Under the pieces are notes generated by a model that was given only the letters and a program-made list of their open reading frames with translations, was not told the origin of the DNA and searched no databases. Shown here in pieces: positions 36,001 to 45,104 of a stretch of DNA of 64,000 nt; position 1 is the stretch's first letter; every line of letters starts with the position of its first letter. The translations under genes and the position numbers were made by a program. The DNA is from Acinetobacter sp. TGL-Y2. GTDB taxonomy: Bacteria; Pseudomonadota; Gammaproteobacteria; Pseudomonadales; Moraxellaceae. The stretch lies in the NCBI RefSeq assembly GCF_001612555.1, contig NZ_CP015111.1:62001-126000 (forward strand). The letters are read 5' to 3'.

Positions 36001-38796
36001 CATTTGATGTATTAAGTGATTGGGTACAACCATTGCCGGTTTTTGAGACAAACCTAATTTTTTTCGCATCATTGCAATACAAATCATTAACGCAGTTTTG
36101 CCAGCACCTACTGAATGTGCAGCGCACATAAAGGGGCTTACAATACCTCGATAAATCCCGTCTAGTTGATGTTGACGAAGTTTAAAAACAGCATCAGGCA
36201 CTTTATCAGGAATAACTAGATGAGTTCCATCAAATTTAGGAACCACAAAAGCATTAAATTTTTCGTTATAGATATTTTCTAAATCTTCTAAGCTTTCCTG
36301 TTGCGCATAAATCCATTCTAAAAATTCAGCTTTAATTATTTCAGATTGTTCAATAGCGGCTTCGGTTGCTGTTTCATCCAAGACTCTTTTTTCATGGCCT
36401 AAATGATCTAAAACCGTCTTATTTACGCGAATTGTGATTGAGTTAATTAATTTGTCTAGAATTTTAAATAGGCTATATTGCTCAGTACCATAAATACTTT
36501 CTTTTCCGATTGATGGATTAAGCACAATGTCATAAGTATTGGCAATTAAATGATACTTAACGCTGGCCTTCTCATCGTCCGTTAAATACTGTACGAACGA
36601 TTGATAAATAGTATCTGGAATCCATTTCATACCAAATGAAATACCAATGTTTTCAATACTAATACGTTCTGGCATTACCTCATCTAATGCCTTAACCGCA
36701 ATATCATCACTACTTAATGATGCTAAACGATATTTTTTTACAACATTTCCAGATAAAAATTGTGAATGATGCACCCATGCACCAACATCATGATCATAAA
36801 AAATTTGCGGTTTAGCTGTCTCTGAATACAAAGCCTCAACTACACTTTCGACAGAACAATCGCATAAACTAGCAATAAATTCTAAATCAACAAAACCACG
36901 GTGAGTTAACGATAATAAAAGGCCATGTTCGCAAGATTCAGCAGAATCAGGCATTTTAGACTTATAAATAACGCGCTGATTTAAAATAGCGGATTGCTCT
37001 GCATGTTCAGGGCTAATCGTTTTATATACTTTCTTGCCGTCATCTGTTGTTCTTACAAACTCTTTGACTGGCTTACGATATTCGTATTCAAGCGAAAGTA
37101 ACAGGCCTGCATCTGGTAATTCATTAATCAATGAAACAGTAGACGGGTTGTTTATATAACCATTTCTTTTAACAAATTTATCGTATGCTTTTTTAAGATT
37201 TACCCGATTTTCTTCAATTTTTGAATCTGGATAATCGTTAGATTCAGCTTCAATTTGCAGCAATAGCAAATCACGAATATCTATTAATAAATCAAGCTTT
37301 TTAAGTCGGACTAGACCTAATTTAGAACGAGAGCTGATTTCTGATTCATCAACAAAGTTTTTTGTATATTCTAAACGGCTTGTAGGTAAACCTGATTCGT
37401 CTAAACAGTAAACTTTGTTTCCTAGTTTGTCCAACATAGGTAAATTTTCATAATAACCATGAATACTATCAAAAGCATAACGTGGAGACCAAACTGTTAA
37501 AGTGCTTAATATTTGGCTTTTATATAAGATGCGGTCATTATAATCTTGTTCAATAATTCTATATAATTCGCCTTTTTCGTTACGATCAACTACACCTATT
37601 TGCTTTCCTGACATTTCAATATATAGATGTGCAACAATTGCTTCAAAATTTGCATTCGTTTCCTGTGGGTTATATTCAACTTCCGCAAACTCTGGAATAG
37701 TCAACGTCCAACGATTCAAGTGTTCAATAAGTGGGGCCGTTTCTGCTACATCTAAAGTAAACCCAAATTGACTGCTTTTTACTTTTAAGCGACCAGCAAT
37801 ATTTTTATGATCTAAAAAATATGAATTGAATTTAACGCTATTACCATTTTCATCAGCAATATTAGATAAATCTTTTACCCAGTAGGGTGCTTCATAGGTT
37901 AGGTTTCCTAAACTTTGGTTGATGCTATATTCAGTAGATGAGCTATGGCGCTTAAATACAAGAATATCAGTAATAACGTCTGTTCCAGCTTCTGACTTAA
38001 AAGCCGATGATGGCAAGCGGATAGCACTTACTAATGATGCTAATTTTGAAGCTTCATAGCGTGTGTAACTGTTTTCTGCATCCATCACATAACGAGATAC
38101 AACAAAAATAGCAACGCCATCATTTTTGAGCTTATTCAGCGTGTGTAAAATAAATTGATTATGAATAGAGCAATTTTCGGCATAGCCTGATTCTTTAAAA
38201 TCAATGCTAATATCACCGTATGGAGGGTTCCCAATTGCTAAATCGAAACCATAAGGGATAGATAATTTTTCAAAGCCTGTTGCAAAAACATAAGCCTTAT
38301 CTTTGGTTAAATACTTAGCAAGTCGGGCTGTGATTGAATCTTTTTCAATTGCCACAAATTTAAAATTATCTGCATTATCATTTTCATAGATAAAACGCCC
38401 AGTACCACAACTGGGTTCAATCGCAATACCGCCCTTAACGCCTAAACGATCAACAGCTTTCCACATTGCGTTAATGATGGTCTTAGGTGTAAAAAAAGCA
38501 TCTAAAATAGATTCATTGGCCGTCTTGTATTCTTCTTCTGTCAAAATACTTTTTAATTCTTTATTTCGCTCTTGCCATGCAGGGTTAATAAACTCTTTTT
38601 TTGAGTTAGGGAAAGCACTTGAGATGCCACCCCAACCAACATAACTTTTTAAAATTTCAATTTGTTCAATGCTAGGCAATTCATTCGATACTTCAATTTC
38701 TTTTAATAATTTAATTGCTAAAATGTTTGATTCAAACTTTGATACTTGACTAAATCTATTTTCATTTTCTCTATTAAAATCAATATTAAGATTCAT
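33022..38796 (-). CDS. N12-class adenine DNA methylase fused to an SF2 helicase (DarB-like)
   Basis: 1924 residues. An N-terminal methyltransferase has an AdoMet motif (IEPSCGTGRFI near residue 130) and the catalytic NPPY (IGNPPYGD near 189). A central SF2 helicase follows, with Walker A SVGAGKTAL near 892, motif II DESD near 1058, and motifs V/VI ending QREGRIIRQG near 1452. A helical tail follows. The same methylase-helicase arrangement occurs in phage P1 DarB, which protects incoming DNA from type I restriction, so an anti-restriction role during conjugation is likely. Its leader, ATTATCAGCAACGGAG, is the best match to the candidate antisense RNA. Confidence 0.9.
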   Translation of the reverse strand: MNLNIDFNRENENRFSQVSKFESNILAIKLLKEIEVSNELPSIEQIEILKSYVGWGGISSAFPNSKKEFINPAWQERNKELKSILTEEEYKTANESILDAFFTPKTIINAMWKAVDRLGVKGGIAIEPSCGTGRFIYENDNADNFKFVAIEKDSITARLAKYLTKDKAYVFATGFEKLSIPYGFDLAIGNPPYGDISIDFKESGYAENCSIHNQFILHTLNKLKNDGVAIFVVSRYVMDAENSYTRYEASKLASLVSAIRLPSSAFKSEAGTDVITDILVFKRHSSSTEYSINQSLGNLTYEAPYWVKDLSNIADENGNSVKFNSYFLDHKNIAGRLKVKSSQFGFTLDVAETAPLIEHLNRWTLTIPEFAEVEYNPQETNANFEAIVAHLYIEMSGKQIGVVDRNEKGELYRIIEQDYNDRILYKSQILSTLTVWSPRYAFDSIHGYYENLPMLDKLGNKVYCLDESGLPTSRLEYTKNFVDESEISSRSKLGLVRLKKLDLLIDIRDLLLLQIEAESNDYPDSKIEENRVNLKKAYDKFVKRNGYINNPSTVSLINELPDAGLLLSLEYEYRKPVKEFVRTTDDGKKVYKTISPEHAEQSAILNQRVIYKSKMPDSAESCEHGLLLSLTHRGFVDLEFIASLCDCSVESVVEALYSETAKPQIFYDHDVGAWVHHSQFLSGNVVKKYRLASLSSDDIAVKALDEVMPERISIENIGISFGMKWIPDTIYQSFVQYLTDDEKASVKYHLIANTYDIVLNPSIGKESIYGTEQYSLFKILDKLINSITIRVNKTVLDHLGHEKRVLDETATEAAIEQSEIIKAEFLEWIYAQQESLEDLENIYNEKFNAFVVPKFDGTHLVIPDKVPDAVFKLRQHQLDGIYRGIVSPFMCAAHSVGAGKTALMICIAMMRKKLGLSQKPAMVVPNHLIHQMASDIYRLFPSANVLAATAKDFEKKSRRRLISRIATGDYDLILIPHTSFEFMKLSDGVRNSFLEEEIKIVQDALAESEDRNGNSRSAKSMMNSLQRLEKNLIKRINEKRNDNLIAFEDLGITYIAVDESDIFKNLPYVTQMRDIVGLGNPAGSNRALDLFLKVKWLHRSGGGASYYTGTPISNSGSEMYSILRSLCPDVLDDLNILSFDNWASTYAENITKFEATESGKLKQVTRFAREWRNLRSLMGIWAQVVDTITNDDIKRVYLEQTGKEYPLPRIKGGVRQPFVTEPTKEQETVLDSILARYAELESIQDLKDRNAERLRLMDLAKKVSLSARCVDPIIYANEKGGKLELMADEIFKTHQEWDYLKGTQLVFLDRSVPKTKSDLAVIKVYDSLTARLDQAIIEENEGLIQSLENRLEHFNTDEIENLRLAQSTNWSAYQEIKDLLVLRGVAPDQVRFIQEANTDIKKKELFDLVNAGEVRVLIGSTQRMGAGSNIQKRLVRLHHGDVTWRPRDLEQREGRIIRQGNMIYELLGHENFEVEISCYLTERSCDAKYWEVNSAKLKMILAIRNYQGEHSIDFGEDVDAVSMAEIAALATGNPLMLERCELDVEIQQLMRLNGTHSRKQSSITMQYKRAEAKVISLPEKMQSYQNSFEKVFKNSYMVALEKANNLEIMVNGIKFKDEKFTIEYLEKMKSEKKPIKLAGAVLSFTKAKDLVKNYFKKSVPYSFTDNEGNHSDSCLDMGVDVYKKALKVSNDCIQIGSLFGLPVFTEKGLYDSVYTLFVTGLDEATVLASRQTRSISFNQTELSGLLLRLSQDLELELRTGPKYLQLELDRAISTAKQLKPLLNLEFNKAAELKYKRLRLKLVQEALTSDDSETHFHSLIEENKAVIDDLMLCMSKAQTKNSVDAVLGCNEVKSEIQEIAIQCTTAPEVSEPERITIDAITLEKSIEDYVKQSKTEVIKIKKNKQIVCNVVVDGKMVKAVQMDLF

Positions 38797-38823
38797 TTTT
38801 AAAGCTCCGTTGCTGATAATGAT

Positions 38824-38843
38824 ATTATAACCATATACCGCAA
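38824..38843 (-). promoter_or_regulatory. Shared regulon promoter (copy 8) of the methylase/helicase
   Basis: Minus-strand TTGCGGTATATGGTTATAAT, exact consensus. The leader to the ATG at 38796 contains ATTATCAGCAACGGAG. Confidence 0.8.
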
Positions 38844-38904
38844 ATAAAGCACTTAAATTAAAACTCTTTGCGACAATATTTGTCGCTTTATGTATCTTTA
38901 AATA

Positions 38905-38931
38905 TAAAAAATCCCAGTTTAAAATGGGATT
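38905..38931 (-). terminator. Terminator after a lipoprotein gene
   Basis: ATCCCA / TGGGAT with an 8-nt loop and A6 before it, giving a T run on the minus strand. Confidence 0.7.
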
Positions 38932-38953
38932 ATTAAAATATTTCTTTAATTTT

Positions 38954-39496
38954 TTAATGCTGTTTATTAATGCCTTCTATTTCAGCAATGCGGTTATTGA
39001 TGATATTGTTTATTTGGGCTAGTTGCGCTGATGTTGCTTTTTGTTCATCCAATCCACTAAATGTTTTTTGAATTTCTGCTAACTGTGGGTCCTGCAGTTC
39101 TTGTAGTCGTTTCATCCCATTTGAAATAGAATTGACGATTAACATTTTGTTTGTATCAGAAGCTGGTTCTTGATCTGACGGCGCAACAATCTGATTTTGA
39201 AGAATTTCAATGTGTTGGTAAATCATAGCATTTATTTTACTTAATTCTTCTATTGAGGAATCCGCATTTAAACCATTAATAGCTTCATAAATCTGGTTAA
39301 TATTCGGGTCTTTTAGCTCCGATAATTTACCTAACCCTTGTTTAATATTTGCATTTAATGATGCAACTTCATTGCTCATTTGTACAGGCGCTTCACTACC
39401 TTGGCTATTTTCTTGTACTGGCGGTTCTTTCTTTACGCAGCCATTTAGCACAGGAATGATAATCACTGTACAAAATGCCATTTTAAAGAAGTTCAT
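38954..39496 (-). CDS. Lipoprotein with internal duplication
   Basis: 180 residues from the ATG at 39496; a TTG four codons earlier is less likely. Lipobox VLNGC at about 16-20. The mature part has two copies of a roughly 50-residue helical unit: one begins IKQGLGKLSELKDPNINQIY, the other ISNGMKRLQELQDPQLAEI. No family recognised. Monocistronic, with its own terminator. Confidence 0.75.
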   Translation of the reverse strand: MNFFKMAFCTVIIIPVLNGCVKKEPPVQENSQGSEAPVQMSNEVASLNANIKQGLGKLSELKDPNINQIYEAINGLNADSSIEELSKINAMIYQHIEILQNQIVAPSDQEPASDTNKMLIVNSISNGMKRLQELQDPQLAEIQKTFSGLDEQKATSAQLAQINNIINNRIAEIEGINKQH

Positions 39497-39660
39497 AGGC
39501 AATACCAAACATTAGATAAATAATTTAAAAAATAATAACAAAACATTAAATAAATAACCATTAATTTTATAATAAAAAATGCTTTTCAAAATCTTACATA
39601 AATACACACCTACAATTCAAACCTAGAATAAAAAATTCATAACCCCCTTATTTGAATAAC

Positions 39661-39757
39661 AAGAGCATTCTTGCGTCAGCAGGATGCTTAAGCATAAGCG
39701 CACTACAAAAAAGCATACGGCGTAAGCTGTATGCCGTAGCGTAAGCGAGGGCAGGAT
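39661..39757. repeat. GNRA-capped intergenic hairpin element (member 2)
   Basis: Includes a 9-bp stem with a GTAA tetraloop at 39713-39734 (GCATACGGC-GTAA-GCTGTATGC) and further GCGTAAGC octamers. The 360-bp gap 39497-39859 holds only this and a terminator. Confidence 0.6.
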
Positions 39758-39775
39758 GTGGAGCTACAGGACATA

Positions 39776-39803
39776 AAAAAGCCTAATTATATCAATCAGG
39801 CCT
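39776..39803 (-). terminator. Terminator after the 130-residue gene
   Basis: GCCTAATT / AATCAGGC-type stem and T6 on the minus strand, some 60 bp after the stop at 39860. Confidence 0.6.
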
Positions 39804-39859
39804 ATCGTTTCTGCTAAGGATTAAAATAATTCATTAAATCCCAAAGTTATAAAAGGGAT

Positions 39860-40252
39860 TTATTTCTTAACCGGTCTAAGTTCGATTTTATAAATCTGAA
39901 CTGCATCACCAGTATCATTCTTCATCACTATAATACAGTTTCCAAATACTAAATTGCAGTTTTCATTTGATAAGTAAAAACTATGCATCTTTAAATAAAA
40001 ATGTAAGTCATCCGTTAGATTTAAAGCCTTTAAAAGTTTTGGATTACTTCCATAAGATTCAGGAATACCATTTTTAACGAATGCCGCATTTAACTTATAT
40101 TTTTCTACATGTTCTCTAAAAGGTTTCAACATGCCCATAGAATCAGAGGCCTGCTTATTCATAATTTTTCTTTTTATAAGTGCGTAAACTGGAAAATTAA
40201 TGATGTAGACAACCAATGTGAAAGCCAAAATATTTAAGAATATCTCAATCAT
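39860..40252 (-). CDS. Membrane-anchored protein, 130 residues
   Basis: One N-terminal helix (about 5-27), then a basic soluble domain. It overlaps the preceding 141-residue gene by 4 bp. No family recognised; probably partners with that protein. Confidence 0.65.
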   Translation of the reverse strand: MIEIFLNILAFTLVVYIINFPVYALIKRKIMNKQASDSMGMLKPFREHVEKYKLNAAFVKNGIPESYGSNPKLLKALNLTDDLHFYLKMHSFYLSNENCNLVFGNCIIVMKNDTGDAVQIYKIELRPVKK

Positions 40253-40674
40253 TTTTTTTCATCCTCACCACTTGCCACTAGAACAAGATGACCTTCATAT
40301 ATCGTCTCTGCATATTTATTTTTAAAAGAATCAGGACTTAACGCATGAAAATGGCCCTTGACCTTCAATGTTTTTGGGTCAAAAAATATGAAGGGAATTG
40401 TTTTTTTTGCGATGATATCATCTTCAATACGCAGCGGATTTTTAATCGCTGTACTGTCTCTTTCTTGTAGATTCTTTCCATCCGAAGAAACATCATACAG
40501 TACAAGACTATGGCCCAAATTCAAGATATCAATCAAATTTTTAAAGTATAAACGCTCACTTAAAAAATCATTATGCTTTAAAAATAGAGGCAAAATGAAT
40601 ATACGAAGTAAAAGGATTGATAATCCAATTATTAATCCTGAAACAAGGGGAGAGTTTATAATGAAAGTATACAT
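40249..40674 (-). CDS. Membrane-anchored protein, 141 residues
   Basis: N-terminal hydrophobic stretch (about 8-32) followed by a soluble domain with mixed strands. First gene of a coupled pair with the 130-residue protein. No family recognised. Confidence 0.65.
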   Translation of the reverse strand: MYTFIINSPLVSGLIIGLSILLLRIFILPLFLKHNDFLSERLYFKNLIDILNLGHSLVLYDVSSDGKNLQERDSTAIKNPLRIEDDIIAKKTIPFIFFDPKTLKVKGHFHALSPDSFKNKYAETIYEGHLVLVASGEDEKK

Positions 40675-40777
40675 ATAATTTTCTTACACATTTAAGAGTG
40701 AAATATTAATCTGACCAAATATGCTAAAACACTAAAAGCAATGTTTGGTCTTATTAGCTCTATTTACTTGATTTTTG

Positions 40778-41344
40778 TCAACTCAACTGGTGTTCAAGTT
40801 CTATAACTGAGCACTCGGATAACTCAAAATAAGTCTTTATAACATCTATCATTGGTTTGAAATCATTCTCGGTTACGCATGATTTAAAACATTCCCTTAA
40901 GACCATATCTTGAAATTTGTATTCTGCATCGACAATTGTTCTTGTCATTTCTGGATTGCCAGATTCAAAAAAAATGGCCGGCTTTATTGATACATTACTT
41001 AGAACAATTGCACCTTGATCAACTAAGTCTTGAACCAAGCCTATTTCACCAGAAATACCATGTTTGTCTATATAGAGATACATGCCTGCAGTGTTGTGTA
41101 AATCAATTTTATACGGACGTTCAATAAACTCTGCTGCCTGTTCTATTCTTTCCGCCTGTATGCGTAGTGACATAGCAATTTCTGATTTCACATATTCAGT
41201 CACGGCGCGTTCACCAGTACTGATTTTTGCGACCATTTTACCTGTCACACTAAACCCAAGCATTCGAGCAATATCATTTTTCCAAGATTGGCCAAATAGC
41301 AACTGTCCAGAAACAATAAACTCAAATCTATCCATATTTTTCAT
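40778..41344 (-). CDS. Helix-turn-helix protein paired with the 1161-residue gene
   Basis: 188 residues. The N terminus LLFGQSWKNDIARMLGFSVT is followed by a recognition-like segment. It matches the 86-residue protein at 22106 and the short DNA-binding domain of many phage and plasmid regulators. The remaining 120 residues have no known fold. The ATG at 41344 has GGAG 6 nt upstream, within the end of the preceding gene; the two genes abut with no gap. Likely a regulator or DNA-targeting subunit of the large protein. Confidence 0.7.
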   Translation of the reverse strand: MKNMDRFEFIVSGQLLFGQSWKNDIARMLGFSVTGKMVAKISTGERAVTEYVKSEIAMSLRIQAERIEQAAEFIERPYKIDLHNTAGMYLYIDKHGISGEIGLVQDLVDQGAIVLSNVSIKPAIFFESGNPEMTRTIVDAEYKFQDMVLRECFKSCVTENDFKPMIDVIKTYFELSECSVIELEHQLS

Positions 41345-44300
41345 TTAAGACTCCACCTGAAAAACAAGTAAGTCCTCTTGCTCTCGAATAAGCTCAAGTT
41401 GGTTGAGTTCGCGTACATTCATTGAGAGTAAGCAATTTTTTGTCTGAGCCTCATAGGAGAAGAAACCTTCTAGACTTTTTTCTATAAAATTAGTAAACCA
41501 TGTTTCCACATCAGTAAATACAGCTAAACCTGAATGGGAGAAACTACGTTTAATGATATCAAAATCCATATCTTCTTTATGTTCCCATTCTGGAATGGTC
41601 TTTTCATAATCTGTGATTTGAGAAGCTGTACCTACGCTAACAACCATTTTGGCATTTACAACGGTGTCTCTGTTTTTATGTTTACGGCCCCATATAAGAA
41701 CAGAAGTCTTGCGTACTTTACATTCTGGAGTACAGTTAGGATTATTTACAATTTTATCTAATGCCATATTCTCAATATCAAAAAAGTCATCAATACTGAA
41801 ACATGAATAGAAATCAACAGAAGACTCAAAACCTTTAGCCGTTGGCTCTTTACCGTATTGGTAGCTATATCGTGTATCTTTAATTATCGATTTAACATAT
41901 AGGCTGAGCAATAGACGGCTATATAATTTCCCACCACAAGAATTACTCATTTGACTGACTTCACTCTGATACACACCAAATCCTGTCAATAATTTGTGTG
42001 TTGTAAAGTTCTGTTTGTAACTCCTAATGATGTTCGATACAGAATCACCACTTAACCCAATTTTTGTCACTGTAAAAACAGGGTTAAATGATTCCATATT
42101 ATTTGTATTGATATCCTCGTATTCACCAATCGAGTACTTACATTTTAGAGCTTCAAATAACTCGTTTGAATTCTCAATCTGTACTGAGTACAAGTCACTA
42201 TCTATTAATGCGATAGGGAAGTGATAGCGAACTTTTTCTCTGAAATACTTCTTTTTTCTGTAGACTTCTTTTTGCTCAAGATAAGCATCCACCAGCTGCT
42301 CAGCAACATCTAGACCAAACTCCAATTGGTTAAATAAAGCTGTAATTAAATCTTTACCCTGATCTAAATATTGGATTAGCTCTTTTTTGCTTTGATAGTT
42401 GATAAACTTAAAGTAAGACTTTTTCCCATTTCTTTCAAAGCTATACTGTTGGCAGACTTTCTCATAATGGTCTGCACCTTCCCACATCACGATATTATGT
42501 TCATCTGGCTCATATTGATTGATCAATACAGGTGAAGTAGATTTAACTGATGTTTTACCTGTTTTGGTCACATTAAAATTGCTGCGATTCACAAAACGAT
42601 TTGGTTCAAGTTGTTCGAATTGCTCATTAATTGGTAATTCACTGTAAAGCCAAAGCGTTCCGTTTACATCCACTGTTAGTTTTAACGGTGTAATTGAGTT
42701 TTTAAGCGCGTATTCTTCAACAAATGCTTTATGTTGATTGATCACGGCGGGGGAAGCTCGGAAGTATAACTGCTTTAGAACACCCTCAATGGCCACACGA
42801 TGTTTTTCAGATTCAGTATCCAATAATTTAAGGCCGTCATTCTGTACAAACCATGCATTGATAGACTGCAGCACGGCGCTGTTTTTATCAAAGTCACTTA
42901 GTTGGCAATCAGGAATTCCAGATAGGGCTTTATTCAAATAGGTAATAGCTGGTTCATAGCATTCATACTGTTTGTCTATAAACGATTTTGCATACTTGAA
43001 CATCTCGATATAGCCAACAAAACTTCTGCGGTGTAAACGAGATGTGATATAGAACTCTAAATCCTGTGGCGTTACCAGATCAAGACAGATGAGATCGTTT
43101 ATGCTTAGATCACATGATAAGTCCACTCTTGCCTCAAAACTTCGTGTATCCATACCCCATCGACTTTCAACAGGCACTTTGATGTGAAAACCATGTTTAT
43201 CAGATTTAACACGTAAGACCATAAAACGGCTTAGAGACCTATATTTTTGTTCAGGTCTATCGTTGTTACGCCCCACATAACATGACGGTGCTGAATCTGA
43301 TGTTATTACCCTGTTTAAATCAACGATTACACGACTACCTACAGTTAAACGCTTATTTGCATTTCTAAAGTACTGGTAAAGTGATGGACGGTGTTCTTCC
43401 AATGTAGGGAGCATACCTTCGCCATCCCCATCATGAATAAAGTTAAAGTACTTATTCTGAAACTCCGGATAGAACATCGACATGAATTCTTGCTTCGGGT
43501 AAAAGTCTCCAAATAAATTATCACGATGATCAAGTCCAGCGATCATCAACATAAAGCGCTTGTAATGCAGTATTTCGCGCTCTACATGGCTTAGTTTGTC
43601 TGAATAGGCTAAATCGTCCACATTGATCTGAATCTTCTCATTTCCGCGAAATAGATAGCGTTCTACTTCATCTTTGGCAGGGAATAAACGTGAAGCACTC
43701 AAATGTGATGATATTGGTGAGAATAGGGCATATATATTTTGGCCATTACGCACCAATACAAAGACCTTCATGTTCTTCTGATTTTGTTTTGCATTTTCCC
43801 ATGCATCGTGATATTCCTTTTCCTCATAATTACAGCGCATTAAAACGATACAACGCTCAGTCGGGAATATCTGATCTACAAATTTTTGATTTTCTTTAAA
43901 CTCATCCCATAGTTCGTCTTTACGACCAGCATCAAAATGAACAGCTGAATCTTTGTAGAGCGACAATTCAACATCGGCATAAAGTACTTCTTGTACCAAC
44001 GACAGTTTTACATCATCTGCAGCGCCGTCTCCTTCTTTAATCGTATGCACAACAATATCTTTACCCAAATACAGTTCTAATGTTTCTAGTCCGGATAAGC
44101 GCTGCTTAATATCACTTGTCACATCATCCAAGGATGAATTCTGTGCTTGAGCTTGTTCAGTCATGAAGGGGAGGATACGACCATACATTTTTTGAATTTT
44201 TTGGCTTTCTTCTTTGAGCCAATTTGCCTGAATAAGAATCAAGTCTTGTGGTTTCTTTAAAGAATCTTTTAAGTTCTCAACCATTTCAGGTGTGAGGCCA

Positions 44301-44830
44301 GCTTCGATCACAGCAATCGCATCTAACTCACCATTACGCGGAATATCGATCTTATTGTCTTTGGACTCAATACGGCGCGAATAAATTTCAAGCGCTATAT
44401 TCATTAATTTTTCTGGATTGGCTTGTATGTTAAAAAATTCAGATTGGTTCTCTTGGATTTGTGCCTGAATCTGTGCCATTTCTTGCGCACGGATTTTATT
44501 GCCTTCTTCTCGTGATATCAGTTCAAATTTATCAAGAAAATCTTCAACTAAAAAATTGTACTGGGTAATTTTTCCATAGTCCAAGTACCAACGCGGGTGT
44601 GGACGAATCACGACTGAGTGAATCAAGTCATGTGCATATTTTAATTTTGAAATTAGAAGCAGTTCGCCTTTAGGTATAATCCCATGGTCGCCAATTTTAC
44701 CGGCATCAATTTGCTCAAGCGCACGGCAAAAATTACCAGATTGAATAAAGACTTCATTTCCAAGTCTTTCAACTTTTGGTTCCTCAACTGCAGCACTGAC
44801 CATCATATTATTATTGCTGTTCATTTCCAT
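41345..44830 (-). CDS. Unrecognised 1161-residue protein
   Basis: A large cytoplasmic protein without signal peptide or membrane segments. The region about 90-220 is Gln/Glu-rich and probably coiled coil; the rest looks globular. I see no Walker, nuclease or methylase signature, and no clear HEPN or RuvC set. A few Cys (NNPNCTPECKVRK near 1040) might bind metal. ATG at 44830 with AAGG upstream. It is followed directly by an HTH gene. Upstream of it lies a CRISPR-like array. The two-gene unit could be a novel defence, counter-defence or segregation system; this is speculation. Confidence 0.8.
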   Translation of the reverse strand: MEMNSNNNMMVSAAVEEPKVERLGNEVFIQSGNFCRALEQIDAGKIGDHGIIPKGELLLISKLKYAHDLIHSVVIRPHPRWYLDYGKITQYNFLVEDFLDKFELISREEGNKIRAQEMAQIQAQIQENQSEFFNIQANPEKLMNIALEIYSRRIESKDNKIDIPRNGELDAIAVIEAGLTPEMVENLKDSLKKPQDLILIQANWLKEESQKIQKMYGRILPFMTEQAQAQNSSLDDVTSDIKQRLSGLETLELYLGKDIVVHTIKEGDGAADDVKLSLVQEVLYADVELSLYKDSAVHFDAGRKDELWDEFKENQKFVDQIFPTERCIVLMRCNYEEKEYHDAWENAKQNQKNMKVFVLVRNGQNIYALFSPISSHLSASRLFPAKDEVERYLFRGNEKIQINVDDLAYSDKLSHVEREILHYKRFMLMIAGLDHRDNLFGDFYPKQEFMSMFYPEFQNKYFNFIHDGDGEGMLPTLEEHRPSLYQYFRNANKRLTVGSRVIVDLNRVITSDSAPSCYVGRNNDRPEQKYRSLSRFMVLRVKSDKHGFHIKVPVESRWGMDTRSFEARVDLSCDLSINDLICLDLVTPQDLEFYITSRLHRRSFVGYIEMFKYAKSFIDKQYECYEPAITYLNKALSGIPDCQLSDFDKNSAVLQSINAWFVQNDGLKLLDTESEKHRVAIEGVLKQLYFRASPAVINQHKAFVEEYALKNSITPLKLTVDVNGTLWLYSELPINEQFEQLEPNRFVNRSNFNVTKTGKTSVKSTSPVLINQYEPDEHNIVMWEGADHYEKVCQQYSFERNGKKSYFKFINYQSKKELIQYLDQGKDLITALFNQLEFGLDVAEQLVDAYLEQKEVYRKKKYFREKVRYHFPIALIDSDLYSVQIENSNELFEALKCKYSIGEYEDINTNNMESFNPVFTVTKIGLSGDSVSNIIRSYKQNFTTHKLLTGFGVYQSEVSQMSNSCGGKLYSRLLLSLYVKSIIKDTRYSYQYGKEPTAKGFESSVDFYSCFSIDDFFDIENMALDKIVNNPNCTPECKVRKTSVLIWGRKHKNRDTVVNAKMVVSVGTASQITDYEKTIPEWEHKEDMDFDIIKRSFSHSGLAVFTDVETWFTNFIEKSLEGFFSYEAQTKNCLLSMNVRELNQLELIREQEDLLVFQVES

Positions 44831-45104
44831 AATGCCTTAATTCATCTGAGGTTATTTTAGTACACCTTTGAGTGTACTAAAACACTTATTACAAAAAATA
44901 ACTTACATTAAAAAAGGGCTTTCTGGCCTAAATAATCTCTCAAAAGTTTTAATAAGCATTTGATGTTAAAAAACACCAAATTTCACCAACCATTAAAAAT
45001 AACAATAAAATACATAAACTTAAAAATTAATAATATTATTGGGTATATATCAATCTTAGTCAAAAAATTCTAGTTATTTAGTACTTTATGCTAAAATAGC
45101 AACT

